From Proales similis (lineage: Eukaryota; Rotifera; Eurotatoria; Ploima; Proalidae), in the NCBI GenBank assembly GCA_019059635.1, contig JAGVRJ010000009.1, positions 496,001-560,000 of the forward strand: 64,000 nt of DNA, in the 5' to 3' direction. The notes below the pieces were generated by a model. The model made no database searches. It was not told the origin of the DNA and was given only the letters and a program-made list of their open reading frames with translations. Every line of letters starts with the position of its first letter. The stretch's first letter is position 1. Below, in pieces: positions 25,610 through 38,113 of this stretch. A program made the translations under genes and the position numbers.

Positions 25610-28600
25610 ATGAGCGGATCGCGCAGTCGCCATCCCGGACAGTATTACACCGATCGTCTGGACGATTTGACCAATTTGCTGTTTGTAAGCCATTTTACTC
25701 GATCTCACTCACAACTTGAATTCTTATTTTCGCCTGAAAGGACACAAACAGGAATTTGCGCGACATTGATGTCCAGCTCGAGCGTCGGGTTCGTGTCTCT
25801 CTATCTGGATGCTCTAGCTTACCTGTTGAATTGAAATTTTCATCTCAAATAGGTCGAGTCGAATCAGAGAAGAGAGCGAAGCGAAGTAAAACGGCAACAT
25901 TCGCGTTCATGCAAATCACGGCTGCGTTCGAGTCTGGTAAATTGCGTTCAAAATTCGTCCAGTTCATGACCTCAAACATGCCCCGATGCAACAGAGCGAC
26001 AGCGAGGAAGAGTATCAAAAGAAAAGGTCGAGTCGACAGAAACAGGCCACGTTGAGCATCTGTTCTGATGAGTCGTCGGCAACCAGTTCAGACGACGAGG
26101 AAATTGGCAAAATAAAAAAGAGTCACAGTGAGCGTCGCGTTGATGCGGACGATGCATCGGGCAGTTCAGTAAGTTGATTCAGTCGATCAATGGCCTAGAT
26201 GTCTTGTTTGAAATCTGAAATGAAGATCGGACAGCGACTGGAAAAGCGATTAGAGCTTGTCTACAAAAAGCTGCGGCAAAAAGAGAAGGACCGAGATCAT
26301 GAGCGGCAGAGACAGCGAGTCTACGAGTCGAACGCGAACCACTTGGGTGCGATCGAATCGCTGGCGAGTCGAAGCGTAAACAGCTCAGAGGCGAGCAAGG
26401 TCGGAAGAGTGCACAATCTGATTGAGCCAGTTGCCTTAACTCGTTCTGCTCGACAGGCGTTTGAAGAGCTTGAGCAGACCAGAAACAGACTCGTTCAATT
26501 AGAAAAGTCAAAACACGGCCTTGTCAGCGAAGTGCAGCAATTAAAAGAGCAGCTCGTCAAACTCGAAGAAGTGGAGAGTTCAAAGGGCCGTCTTGAGAGC
26601 GAACTGCGTCAGCTTAGGGAGGAGATGAATCGTAATCGCTCGTCAAATTCAGAAGCCAACACCGAAGCGTTCAGGGCGATCGAAAAGTACGAACGGCAAA
26701 AAGACAGTCTAAACGAGCAACTGCAGGCGCTTCGCGTTTCTCTAAAAGAGAAAGAGTCTCAGGAGCTGTTGCTGCTAAACGAAAATCGAAACCTCAAAAA
26801 CGAGTTGGAGAATAGGCAACGCGAGCTTTTGACTGCTCAGCGTCAGATCGACTCGGGCAACAAGCGGCTGGAGGACGCAGAGGCCGACATTGAAAAATAC
26901 ATGCAAACGCTGCACAAATACGACGAGAGTCTCAAGCTAAGCGAGCAGAACCGAGAGGACATGAAGCTGGACGCACAAGAAACCATCAAACAGTGAGTGT
27001 GTCCCTTCTCGCGCTCAATTGAATGCGTTGCTAATGCGAAGCTGAAACGCTCGAAGATGGAAGAGCAAAGTAAAAAAACTGGAGAAAGCTTTGGACGCCA
27101 ATCGACAAGATTTAGACCGAGTCGAGCAGCAGAACGAATCGATGAGGGACCAGATCCAGGGCCTTGAAGCTTCAGGCGCCGTTCAAAAGGTTCTAGTCGT
27201 TTTTTTTCAATTTGCTACGCCCGAAATCTTAAATTCGTTTGTCTCGGATTTAAAGGAGGAGTTGGAGCTACTGAGAGAAAAGCTCAAGGATAAAGATCGC
27301 CAGGTAAGCAAACGGCAAGATTTAACTTGAACAATTGTAAAACTGTTTCCTGTCACAAGTCACAAGAAACGAGCAAAGAACGAGACATGCTGAGAGAAGA
27401 GAATCAACGCTTTAAGCAAGACATGATCAAAGTAAGCAGCAGCTGGCCGTCAAGTCGAACAACTCAGCTAAAATTGAAACCGAAAAGGAACGCCAGACGA
27501 GTGAAGCACTCAGGGAGGAGAATGCCGAGCTGCTGAGAGAGAAAGCCAATCTACAAAGGCAGTTGTCGGCCGACGAAGCCAACAGTGGCAAAATGTCGCA
27601 GATTGTTGATGAACTGCAGGTAAAATAAACTCACAAAGCTTGTGCATTCATTGAATGACCGCAAACAAAAGCGAGAGTTGAATTCGCTGCGGAGCGAGCA
27701 CAAAGAGCTGAGCGACTACAATCAGCGCCTCGAAGCCGAGTGTGAGGTAAACAGAGCCGGTCGATGTCGAGCCGATTTGAAATCTAATTTTATTCGGCCA
27801 GAAATTAAAGTCAAGTCTTGAGGAGTCGGAGAAGGCGGCCAACGAGGCCAGGGCCGAGCTCAGAAACATAAGCAAACAGGCCTATCAGGTTTGCGCGATT
27901 GCTCAAGCTCAATGCGGCAAGAAAATCACCTAATCGACTTAAATTTAGAGCAAAGACGGCTTTGAAGAGACCATAAACAAATACAATCAAAAGCTTCAAC
28001 AGACACACGTACGGTTCGATTGTTCGGAATTTTGATGTTCTGTCGTTCAGAGCTTCTGCGTTTAAGTGTCAGCTGCAAAAAGCGCGCCACGAGAACGAGG
28101 ACAGAGTGAGAAACTTGCAGGTCAGTGGCAGATGCATTTGAGCAGACTAGAGCCGAACTGAACTGCGAGTGAAGTATTTGCTGGCCGAAGAGAAGAGCAC
28201 AAGTGAGATTCTGAGGAGCCGGCTGGACGAGGCCACAGGCGAGGTCGAGTCACTTCGCAAACGAGAACGAGAGTAATCAGATAGCAATCCGCGTCCATTC
28301 ACAGGGCAGATCGTTTCTAACATTGGCTGTGTGCTAAGGAAAGAGGACGAACTGTTAAGTGCGCAAAATCAACTGAACCGATTCCTCAGAGAGAACGGAG
28401 ACCAGGTGAGCAATGCTGCTGCTGCTGTCAATCGACTCCCTCAGTCATTGTCGTTTCATTACTCGTGTTCAAGTCGAGCGCCATTCGTGATTACGAAGAA
28501 AAGTAAGAGGCCTGAGTCTTGTAAATTGAGAGAAAACAACTAATGGGCAAATTAGGACCAGTCTCTTGCTGGACGAGATCAGTCAAATGAAGAATTATTT

Positions 28601-29607
28601 CTACAACAAAGAGACCGAATTCATGGTGAGCTGATTTGCAAAGGCGCTTGAAACGCAACGTTCAAAATCGGGCTTGAACAAAAAGAAAATGCTGAATTTG
28701 ATCGACGTGGACGCTGATCTGGTCATTTGTCTGATCACAAAGAACATAGACGAATCCTATAAGCCAGTGTTGAGCATCGAAGAAAACGACAAACTAAATT
28801 ACCTTTACCTGCTCATCAAGGTAATCGACTTGTCCGTCTCTTCTAGCGTTCAGGTCTAATCGTTGATTAGCACAAGATTCATTGGTTTGGACAAAAGCTC
28901 GAAGACTTGTTTCAGCGAGAGTACAAGCTCAAGCAGACAACCACGTTCCTCGAACACGAGCTCGACTCGGTCAAGAAGAACTGTTTGAACAAAATGAAGA
29001 GCCAAAATCTGACGCTGAGAAATCTAGAGCACCACAACAGCGGTAAGTTGCCTCGCTCTTGTTCTATCTTGCTCGCGATCTTCATCACCACCTGGCGCAC
29101 GGATAGACCTATTCACTGAACGAGCAGTGGCCCTGCGAAATCTTGAACTTCTCGAGGTGGGTTCATCTAATCAATGAGCTTTTAAAACAACAGTCTAATC
29201 GGTGTGAAAAATTAGAAATATTTCATCGTATTGAACGAAGCTGTGCAAGAGCACTCTCATAGCGAAATAGAAAGGACACATCACATGATGGCAATCGACA
29301 CCTACAACCGTCTGATTCGAAATCAGAACTTGGACGAGCACGAAAAGCAAGCAGTAACCGATCGTTTCAAACGATACAAGCAAACAATCGAAGAGATCAA
29401 GAGAGAACTTGACCAGTTGGAGACAAGTCCCAGACGAGAGCGCGTGAGTGAATTCTTTTCGCTAATCGGCCTTTTGCACTCAGCCCAAACGCATCTCATT
29501 CGTAGGCTTCTTGTCTCAAGACCAGCGTGCCAAGGCCGACTACCGCTCTGACGTGTGATGCAAAGAAGCGCGGCCAACAGCCCAAACGAAGGCCGTTCAA
29601 AGTCTAG
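25610..29607 (+). CDS. CEP128-like centriole subdistal-appendage coiled-coil protein (many exons)
   Basis: The first exons are 25610-25684, 25741-25788, 25853-25885, 25995-26168, 26235-26992 and from 27057; about a dozen more short exons run to the stop at 29607 (last join 29443/29508). The start MSGSRSRHPGQYYTDRLDDL and the following DTNRNLRDIDVQLER match the CEP128 N-terminus (LQDTSRNLRQVDQMLGRYR type). Later REDMKLDAQETIKQWKSKVK across a spliced junction matches the CEP128 block REDLKLKAQESIRQWKLKHK. Nearly all the rest is heptad coiled coil. CEP128 localises to subdistal appendages of mother centrioles and affects ciliary signalling and centriole numbers. The extreme C-terminus is basic (KKRGQQPKRRPFKV). 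Exon limits after 27330 are approximate; one tiny exon could be missed. Confidence 0.8.
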
Positions 29608-30358
29608 ATTGCCCAAACCACTATATCATGACGCTGCCTTAATTCACGAAGACGAAACGTTCTAATACCGATCTGACCAATCAATCTGATCTTTTCACTA
29701 AAAATTAAGATCTTATTTTTTAACTTTTTGTTTCCAAACTTGTTTATTAGCATTGAGTTTGCCGACCATAAAATAATAATAATCAGAGAAGAAGAATGAT
29801 CATTGTTGTGCAAGAATTTTTGTTTTGTTTTAAAGAGCGCTTTAAATAAATTTATACAGCCAATGAGAAGAAGGAAGAGTCGAAGAGCAGAACAAAGAGG
29901 TGACAAGTTCTTCAAAAAGAAAAGAGAATTTTAATTGATTGTGTGCTCCCCAAAGATTCAAAACGACTGGTCTTGGCTGAGTGATCGCCGCTCGTTCACT
30001 CACATTCTGTCCAGATCTCGATCGCTCGTTGGCCTGCTCGTGAGTTGTTTGCCATCGGTGAATGCCCTCTGATTTGGGTCAAACGGTGAGATGTGCTGGT
30101 GACGCCTAATAAATCAGTCCGCGACTGGACCAAGAATGTTTATAAACAAGAACTCAGTTGGCGAGCAGGTCACAGAAACAGACGGAGACAGAAAATTGTA
30201 AAATTTGAAGAAAATAAAGCAAAAACAATCAAGAGAGATGATGGTTGAATGTTAATCGCAAAGCGCCGGCTGGATTCAGCTCGACTTGGTTCGGCTCAAA
30301 CCGATCTCGAATGGTCAAATCTAAAATGCTCGCTCGCTGTCTACTCTGCTCTGCCGTC
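29608..30358. other. 3' region between convergent CEP128-like and PALS1 genes
   Basis: AT-rich sequence with AATAAA on the plus strand at 29845-29850 and TTTATT (minus-strand AATAAA) near 29741. No coding signal; these are the 3' UTRs of the two convergent genes. Confidence 0.5.
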
Positions 30359-33300
30359 TCATGTTTGACCAAGCCAGCTGACTGGCACCCAGTGCTCTTC
30401 GTTCTGCACTTGGATAATCGTCTCATACAAATCCAAATAGGTCTTGTCCATGTCCGAGTTGCGAATTATTTTGTCAAAGTAATGACCAAACAGCTCTTCG
30501 ATCTCACGTCCTTTGTCGATTATGTCGAGCAGGTCGCTCTCTTTGAAATGCTCGTGCATCTTGACCTTGAGCTCTTTGAGCTTGGCCAAGTTGGGCGGGC
30601 CAACGTAGATCACATATGGCATTAGGTCCGATTTGTGAAGACTCTTGAGCGCCTGCGGATAGAGGTTGAGAACGCAAATCTTGCCGTTGTCGACCACCTT
30701 TTTGATGGCCTCGTAGCTAGTGCCGTACAAGTTCTTCTCATACTCGCCGTGCTCAATGAAGCGGCCCTGTTTAATGTCAGCCTCGAATATGTGACGCGGC
30801 AGGAAGTGGTAGTCCTTGCCGTCAACTTCATCTTTGCGGGCTGAGCGAGTGGTGTGCGGCACAGCCACTTCAAACAGAGACGGACTCGACTGCATGAGGC
30901 GCTTCCTAAGCTCGTGCCGCCCGATACTGTGCGGTCCGATCAGCACAATCGGTCGCTTTCGGTTGAGCGGTGCCCGATACAGGCATACTGGCTCGTAGGT
31001 GGCAATCTCGTCGAACTGCTCTTGCATTCGCCGTCGTCTGTTCTTGTGCGCGGCGCCTGAACGAATGCAAAAGCCTTTGTCGCGCTTCTTCCTCGTCATG
31101 AACGAGTCGCCAATCAGCACTTGCTGCATTTGACTGCATCGGCGATACTGGAAATCGGGCGACGGTATTAGACCGGCCAGTGATCGGTCCTTGTCGTCGT
31201 CTCTGTACGCCTGCCACCAGTCGCTGTCTTGCTGTGATATTATGTGAAGTATGTCGCCTTTGTTAAAGGCCAGACCGAGCTCTTTGCACGGAATGAACAA
31301 GTCCTCGAGCGGCACGTAGCTGAATTGGGCCCTCAGGTGCAGCACTTGTTCTGAGTTGCGCACAGTCAAGTGGTCAGGTGCGATGGTCTTGAGGCCTTCG
31401 TCAAGACTCATGTTGGGTATGATCAGGAAGCTGACCATTCCGCTTAGATGGGCGAGCATCTCGCACACGTCGTTTATGGTTTTGCCTCGCACTGGCACCG
31501 AGTTGATCTCGAGAATCTCGTCGCCTTCGTGCAATAGACCGCTTTGCTCTGCGGCGCCTCCCACAACTATGCGTCCGATCACAATGTGTCCGTCGTCGTT
31601 TTTTATTGTGGCGCCAAGTGGCGCGTCTGGCTTGTCGATGTTTACCAATTTCAAATTGTCCACTTGATAGTGCTGCGCTTTCTCCAGCAAGAATCTGCCC
31701 TCGTCGCTGAGATAGTCGTTTTGGCTCTCGGCGTCTTGTTCGCTGCTGCTCGCGCTCATCAACTGCTGCTGTTGCTGCTGTTGTCGCTGCATGAATTCCA
31801 AATTCTCAAGTTTCCTCTGCTCACCGAGCTCGGCAATTCGAGATGCCACTCGATCGTGAGCGTCAAAGAGTCCGCCAGCCTCTAAGCGCTTGAGCAACTC
31901 GGCCAGCTCATCAATTAGCTGGCGCTCTCTTAAATCTTGTTCGATCTTGTCGCTTAGCTTTTGTTGCAGCTGACTCAAGTCATTAAGAAGATCGATTGTG
32001 CTCGGCCTGAGCTCTTGAGTATCTGGCTTAAGATGCAGACGAGCGCTCAAGTCGATCAGCCGATTGAAGAGTTCGAGCGCACTCTGAAAATCGCTGCTTT
32101 CATAGAGCCTCTTCACTTCGGCAATGTCCTGCTTGCTCTGGTCGCGCACATAAGTAAGCAGCGCTTGGTCTTCAATTTGCCGCTCGCTGCTCTGCTCGAG
32201 CCGCTTTTCGATCGCGTAGATGTTGTCGAAAAAGTCGCGCAGCTCCAGCGAGCCGTGAAAGTGCTCGAAGAAGCGAATCTGCTCGCGAATGTGACTCGAA
32301 CCAGTCGACTCTGAATGAATGTGAAAGAGCTGTTCACTCTGGCAGTGAATTTCGAGCTTCTCGCCGCTGGCCAACTCGTGCTCTTCGCTCACAATCTCTT
32401 CGCAAGGAATGTCAATGTCAACATCGCACAAATAGGCCTCGTGCTCGACAGGCCGCGGCGGTGTGGGCGCTCTCTCGCACAGGCGGATCGAACGTTCGTC
32501 TGCTTCTTGCTCGCAGCTCGCGTTCAAAGTGTCGTCTAACTCGTCGTCGTATGCCTTGTTCACGTACATGAATTCATTGCCAATATTTTGCTCGATCAGC
32601 TCCACTCGTTCGTCAATGTCTAATCGTTCATACTGCTTTTGCTTTTGCTTTTCGAACAGCTTCTTGCCGACGCTGAGCATTCCGCCTTGTCGCAGTTCGG
32701 CGCCAATCTGACCAGACGGCTCGATGCTTATGCAGCCGGACATGTTCAGCAGACTCGTTTTGGACCGATTGTCTTCGTCGATGAACTGAATCGATGAATG
32801 CGACGTGGACAGCGCATTGGTCGCAGTCGATGCTGCTTCTGGGCCGGCTGAATCATAAGAAATTAATTCGTTCGCTTTCACTGCCTCGTTTGTTTTGGTC
32901 GTCGCTTGGTTCTCTCTTCCGTTGGTTTTCTTTGCTTTCTTGCGGCCTCCGCCGGCGCCGTGTTTCGACTCGCCGCTGTTCAAATAGGACAACAGAGGCT
33001 TGAGAATGTTTTTCGGCTTGTCAGTGGCAATGCTTAATTTAGCGTTCGTTTTGCTCGTCGTGGAATTATTAGCCGAAACAGCAGTGGGCTCCGCGGCTTT
33101 GGCCAAGTGCGGCGGAAAGCAAGGCTTGGTCTTTACTTCGGGCACGAAATTGTCTGGCACGTCAATCGCCATCTCTCTTGGTGTGGTGTCAAATCCGCCT
33201 TTCTGATCAGGCGAGGGCGGCGGAGAGGCCGACCCGGTCGACACTGATGACGTCGAATAATAATTGAGGCGGTGATTGCTCTCGTCGACCGTGCCCTGTT

Positions 33301-36300
33301 CATCCGACTTGTCCAGTTCTCTTTGACGCGGAGTTGAGTTTAAAATCAGCTTGGAGGTGGACGAGGCGCACGACGACGACGCATAGGAGGATGCCGACGA
33401 GGCGGTGGACGCACTCAGGGCGCCTTTGTGTCGACTTATTTGGTTGTCCTTGATCTTGACCACTCGTTGCTTGGGCGCCGCTTCGATGGGAGGATCGAAA
33501 TCGCAGTCGATCGGTCGCTCCTCGTGCAGGGCACTCATTTTGTCGCAAGTTTTTACCATTGCGTCGTCGATAGCCAATCTGAACGAATTGGAACGGCAAG
33601 ACCAGGTGGACGAGCTTGGCGACTTGGCACTGTAAGAATGGCTTCGTTCACCGCAATGCTCGCTACTGCTGCTGCTACTGGCGCTGCTGCTCTGCGATGG
33701 CGACAACTTTGACTCTTGGACAGAGCGATTTGCTTCTCTCAACTGCTCGGCCAAGCACTGCAAATCAATTGGTGTCACTTGACTGGCCAGTTGACTTAGT
33801 CTCTCTTTGGCTCGCTCGTCGACGCCCACAATGTACGCTTGCTTCACGTTCTCTTCCTCGTTTAGCAACAGCTCTGGCAACCAGTGGATCCAAGGATTAG
33901 AAAAAAATTCGTCCAAGTTGGGTGACCAAAATCAACTTACCGTTTGGCTTGGTGCAGCGCTTCACTTTTAGAGTGATGCTTCTACTTCTAATGCACTTGA
34001 AGAGAAAACCAAAAGTTAAAATGAGCGGCAAAATCAAGTTGCTTGTGTATGCAAAGAGAAGCAGGCTAGACAAGTGAGTGAATTGGAGAGAGAAAAGCAG
34101 AGCGGACTGACTTGAAAAGACTTGAATCAGAATGGTAGAGCAGTCGCTCAATGGAGCTAGGCGGCCAGAAAGCGCACAGGTCACGGTGACGGCCATGCTT
34201 GGCGACAATTAAGGTGGAGAGGCGATTGCGTAAGGTTCAATTATGAATGAGAATAGCACTGATTGTGTATGTGAAGCCGTGGTCACATAATCGGCAAGAA
34301 GCCAGGAAGTGCCCGTATCGCAACAAAGCAAAGTATCGAAGTCGGCCCAGTTGGGTCACAATTTACACACTTGGACCGCTCGCTCTCTGGGGCCACCGTT
34401 TTAGCGGCTTAGACGCTACTGGCTAAGTCAATATCACGCTTGTCAGTTAAGTAAGAAGGCGAACACGAGCAAATAATGTGAACGTGACTTGGCACCGGCC
34501 GCTGCCGCCGGCTCTCTCCCCCGTTCATGGTCGCCATTCGACTGAGAGCGGCCATTTCCATGTGCGCTCCATGGAGACGCCGAGACATCACGCTTGAGTG
34601 TGCTCTGACTTTAATTATAGACCGAGTAGAGTCAAATTTCGACATTCTACGATTGGATTAAGCGCTCGCTCTCACTCTCGTTCGGTAAATGAGAGAAATG
34701 AAGGGGTTCACGGACGAGGCCCACTTCATCCGCCTGGCCATTCAGTCGCTCATTCATCCATTCGTTCGCTCATTTATTCTTGTTAATCGCTCGTCAGTTC
34801 ACCTACCGGATGGTAGAAATCAATAAAATAAAATTGAGTTGACCTTTGTGTATTTCAAATTCGAATTTCATTCGTTTATGGCGATCGATTCGAAGCGAAC
34901 AGTGACCAGCCAACATCAGATCGACAGGCGAACGCAAATTTAAACGATGTCGGAGTAGGCACAGCTGTACTAAATCACACGCGATCTCACACCTGGGCCA
35001 GGATTGCAAATGACTCGAATTGGAGCAGAAAAAAGAGGCCGCTTCGATTGAACGAGAATCTCGATTGCAGTCTGGGCCGTGCAAAATGAATTCACTTGTA
35101 GGCCGTCTTGCTGCCTGTTTGGACTGGGTCGTGGTTTGAACATGGTCGCACGAATCGTCAACAACCGTCAAGTTGTGTTTTTGTTACCTTTAACCTCGAG
35201 CGCAATAATCTCACGCACACCTTGGCCTAAGAGGCCACCACCGACGCGCTTAGCTATGTTAATGACTGTCCTGTTTCACACTTGGTCGAACTTGACTACC
35301 TTGCCCCCCCCCTCGCTTTCTCTTGCTCGCTGCTCCTCTCCTCGTCACATTTGACTTGACTGGGTGTAGGCTGCATTCTCGCTTATGCGTCCTGGTCATA
35401 ATGGCCCTTGTCGGCCTGTAAACAAGAGCACACAATAAAGCCTATTCTTCAACAAGCTCAATAATGCTAAATGAAACAAAGAAAGCCAAATGCGCGCGTG
35501 TGTGTGTGTGTGGGCGCTCGTAGCAAATATTTAAATGAATCGAGGACACGCATTCGAGACGAAGATAGCATCACCATCGTCACACCACAAGATTGGCACA
35601 TTCACCGTCTCTAATCCTCGCTCGCATTCAAAATTAATTGCTAGCTTTATCGCCTCCTTCTTGGCGGCCGCGGAGTAGATACGCGCCAATGCGAGTGAGT
35701 TTGTTTTAAATTCGAGCGCCGATACATTGATTTAAATTGAGTTGGCGGCAGCAGACGGCCTCAGCAACAAATGGGGTCAAACTTTTAATTAATTTTTTAG
35801 ACGGTGCCGCTAGATGGCTTATCGACACACAATACAACTGAGCGAGTGGTGGCCGGCGAGAACGATTTGCTTGATAAGCGGCCGGTTACTAGTCGCCGTT
35901 CTGAGCCCTGTTCGGCTAATTCAAATTGTCGTTTAATGTGAACGATTTCGAGACGACTGCCTACTCGACCTGAACCATGCGCGTTTGTTTATGAGTTTGA
36001 CATATGAAGGGAAGCAAACACGGCGTTTAGCGTCTCTCATCGAACACTAATCCAGATTAAGCAGTTCAACGAGCCATCGGGCGGCCTTTACTGCACATAG
36101 ATAAATCGAATCAAGTTGGACAACTCCATTTGATATTGGCCGTTTTATACACAAATAAGCGGCGATGTGTGCGATCGTGTGTGTGTGTGTGTGTCTAATG
36201 GACGTAATCCCATCCTAAATAAGATTTTAAGAGCGACAGAGAATGAGAAGAGGACATTGGGGGCGTGTGAATAAACGAACATAAAATGGTAGCCGTGGCC

Positions 36301-38113
36301 ATGTCGGTCGCAAAAATAAACATCGCCCGCAGCTGTTGTCGTTGAAAGCATTTTTAGAGTAGAAGGAGGAGCACATGCAGGCAGGTAAGAGAGAAGAGCG
36401 AATCACTCTGGCCGAATGATGGACACAGGAATGAAAATAAACTCGATTGAAATGTCAACCGCACTCGAACGAGAAACTTAAATTGCTGACGAGGGCGACG
36501 GTGACCGGGCAGCGGTGCATTTTTCCTGGCTCGCTCTTAATAAACTCGAGTCTAAGACTAATTAAGAAAGTGAAGTGTAGTGAAAAGGTGGTTGACCGTT
36601 GTGCGAATTGAGCCCTCTCTGGCTCTTGTTCTACCTCTCTGTCTCTCGAAACGCGCGCGTGCAAATTAAATGCAGCGAAGACAAATTTGAAGAAATTCGA
36701 GTGAAAGAAATCAAAACTTATCGGCGTTGTCGACTCCGAGCGCAATGGTCGACGATCGAAAGCCGCTCGGACAACGACGATGACGGGAACGACGCCGCCA
36801 CTAATCAACAAACGGCGTTGGTTGATGAATAGAGACGCTGAGCGAGCAAAGCATGCAATAGAGAGGCGATTCAAGCGGTCTTAGTCTAAGGGCTCTGATG
36901 ACAATCACGAGGACGGTGATGATGATGATGACGAAATAAGGAGCAATGCAAATTAGGTAGGGGCCGAACAGAGACGAGAACAGAGAAGAGGGGGGATGCA
37001 GGGCGCTAAAATGATTAGAGCTAATCCAAAGGGTGAGGCGCTGCGCTTTAGAATATTATACAATTCGTTTGAATGCTCTTGAAGCATTCGATTTGAATAA
37101 ACGAGATATGCAGAAGCACGACAATGACGAATGCGCAGAAAGCAAAGAGTAGGAAACGAAGCGGGATGAAATGAACGCGGAAATAAAGAATATGTGAAAG
37201 GGAAAAGAGATTGAGGAAGAGGAGAGATCTCGTAAACATGACTTTTAATCCTCTCACCCTGACTCGCACACGCAAACCAAACTGGTCGAGACAGAGTCGA
37301 ACGCCGCTTGCTTACAATTAACTTTTAGCGTTGTTTAATAACACAGAAGGAGGACGACGAGGGAAAGCGAAGGGAAGAAATCGAAATGGAGACCCTAAAG
37401 AGAAAGCGATGCGGAGAAGGGCTGAGGAGGGAGAAAAGTTGACCGGCCGTGGTCTAAGGTCATCGCGACCGACTTCAATTCGCTTTGTTTTGAGTACTTA
37501 CGTCGTGGATGTAGGATATGATCTGCGAGTGGTCGCAATGGTTCACATTTCGTCCGTTTATCTCCAATATCTCATCGCTTATTTGCAAATCCGATTTATC
37601 CGCCGACGAGCCTTTTTTTTTGTTTAAAACGACAGAATTACAATCCGACAGTCAAATGTTTGTGTACGAATGGAGATGAGCAAACAGTCACGGCGTCGAT
37701 TTGCGACCATGTGGCCCTAATTAGAGTTTGAGACAATAAACGACCGCCGACTCACCGAAGATTTTGTTAGAGCCATGTTTGTCACAGGTAATGAAGATGA
37801 GATAGCCGCTAAGATCGGTGGCAGACGGCTGCATTGATGTTGACTGTCTGTCTGGCGCTAAATTCTTGCTTCCAACGCCCAGCAGAGGCGAGTGGACTGC
37901 TTCGTTCGAATCGACAGGAACCATTCTTGGCCGTTTGGTGATCGAGCCCTGGCGTCGGACGGGCGGCGCGCAGCCACTCTGAATCCAGTGCTCTATGCAT
38001 TTAAATTTGGCTGGCATTTGCGTGGTCGTTTCACAAGTGTGCACGCTCTCGTCAATCTTCTTGTTTGGCGGCTGTTTGCCCATATTTGTCACTTGAGTGC
38101 TTGATTGGAACAT
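30359..38113 (-). CDS. PALS1/Stardust-type MAGUK with an additional N-terminal PDZ domain
   Basis: Exons 38113-37756, 37611-37502, 33995-33941 and 33873-30359 join in phase to 1345 residues. The last exon (1170 codons) carries tandem L27 domains (about residues 717-850), a PDZ (about 915-993, with IDKPDAPLGATIKNDDGHIV and SGLLHEGDEILEINSVPVRG), an SH3 (about 1015-1085) and a guanylate-kinase-like domain (about 1145-1340), in the order and with the motifs of PALS1/MPP5. These proteins bridge Crumbs and PATJ and set apical polarity. The large exon has no ATG at its 5' end (the open frame starts at TTG) and has a good acceptor, so upstream exons are needed. The three upstream exons encode a PDZ: GYLIFITCDKHGSNKIFG, SDLQISDEILEINGRNV, then CIRSRSITLKVKRC as the final strand. 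A 500-residue Ser-rich disordered segment separates it from the L27s. The first ATG (38113) is a guess; the frame stays open upstream to 38167. Confidence 0.88.
33996..37501 (-). other. Large intron of the PALS1-type gene
   Basis: About 3.5 kb between a GAC|gtaagt donor and a ttctcttcaag|TGC acceptor, against 50-150 nt for most introns here. It contains no convincing coding segment but does contain GT microsatellites (35496-35512, 36178-36193), a GAT repeat (36919-36931) and GATAAG words. An in-frame ATG at 34196 reads straight into the 33995 exon and could be an alternative promoter, but its codons look like chance. Confidence 0.6.

Noticed and set aside
26199-26234. Using ATG 26199 as an exon start in the CEP128-like gene
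   Set aside because: It would leave an intron of only 30 nt; the acceptor after GGACAG at 26234 gives 66 nt and keeps the frame.
33897-34208. Hydrophobic minus-strand frame reading directly into the PALS1 exon at 33995, with ATG at 34196
   Set aside because: The pyrimidine tract and AG at its end are a good acceptor and the PDZ strand begins exactly after it; the upstream codons look like intron sequence. Kept only as a possible alternative promoter.
36455-36874. Open frame in the large PALS1 intron
   Set aside because: No PDZ or L27 features, and the PDZ strand completes perfectly when this region is skipped.
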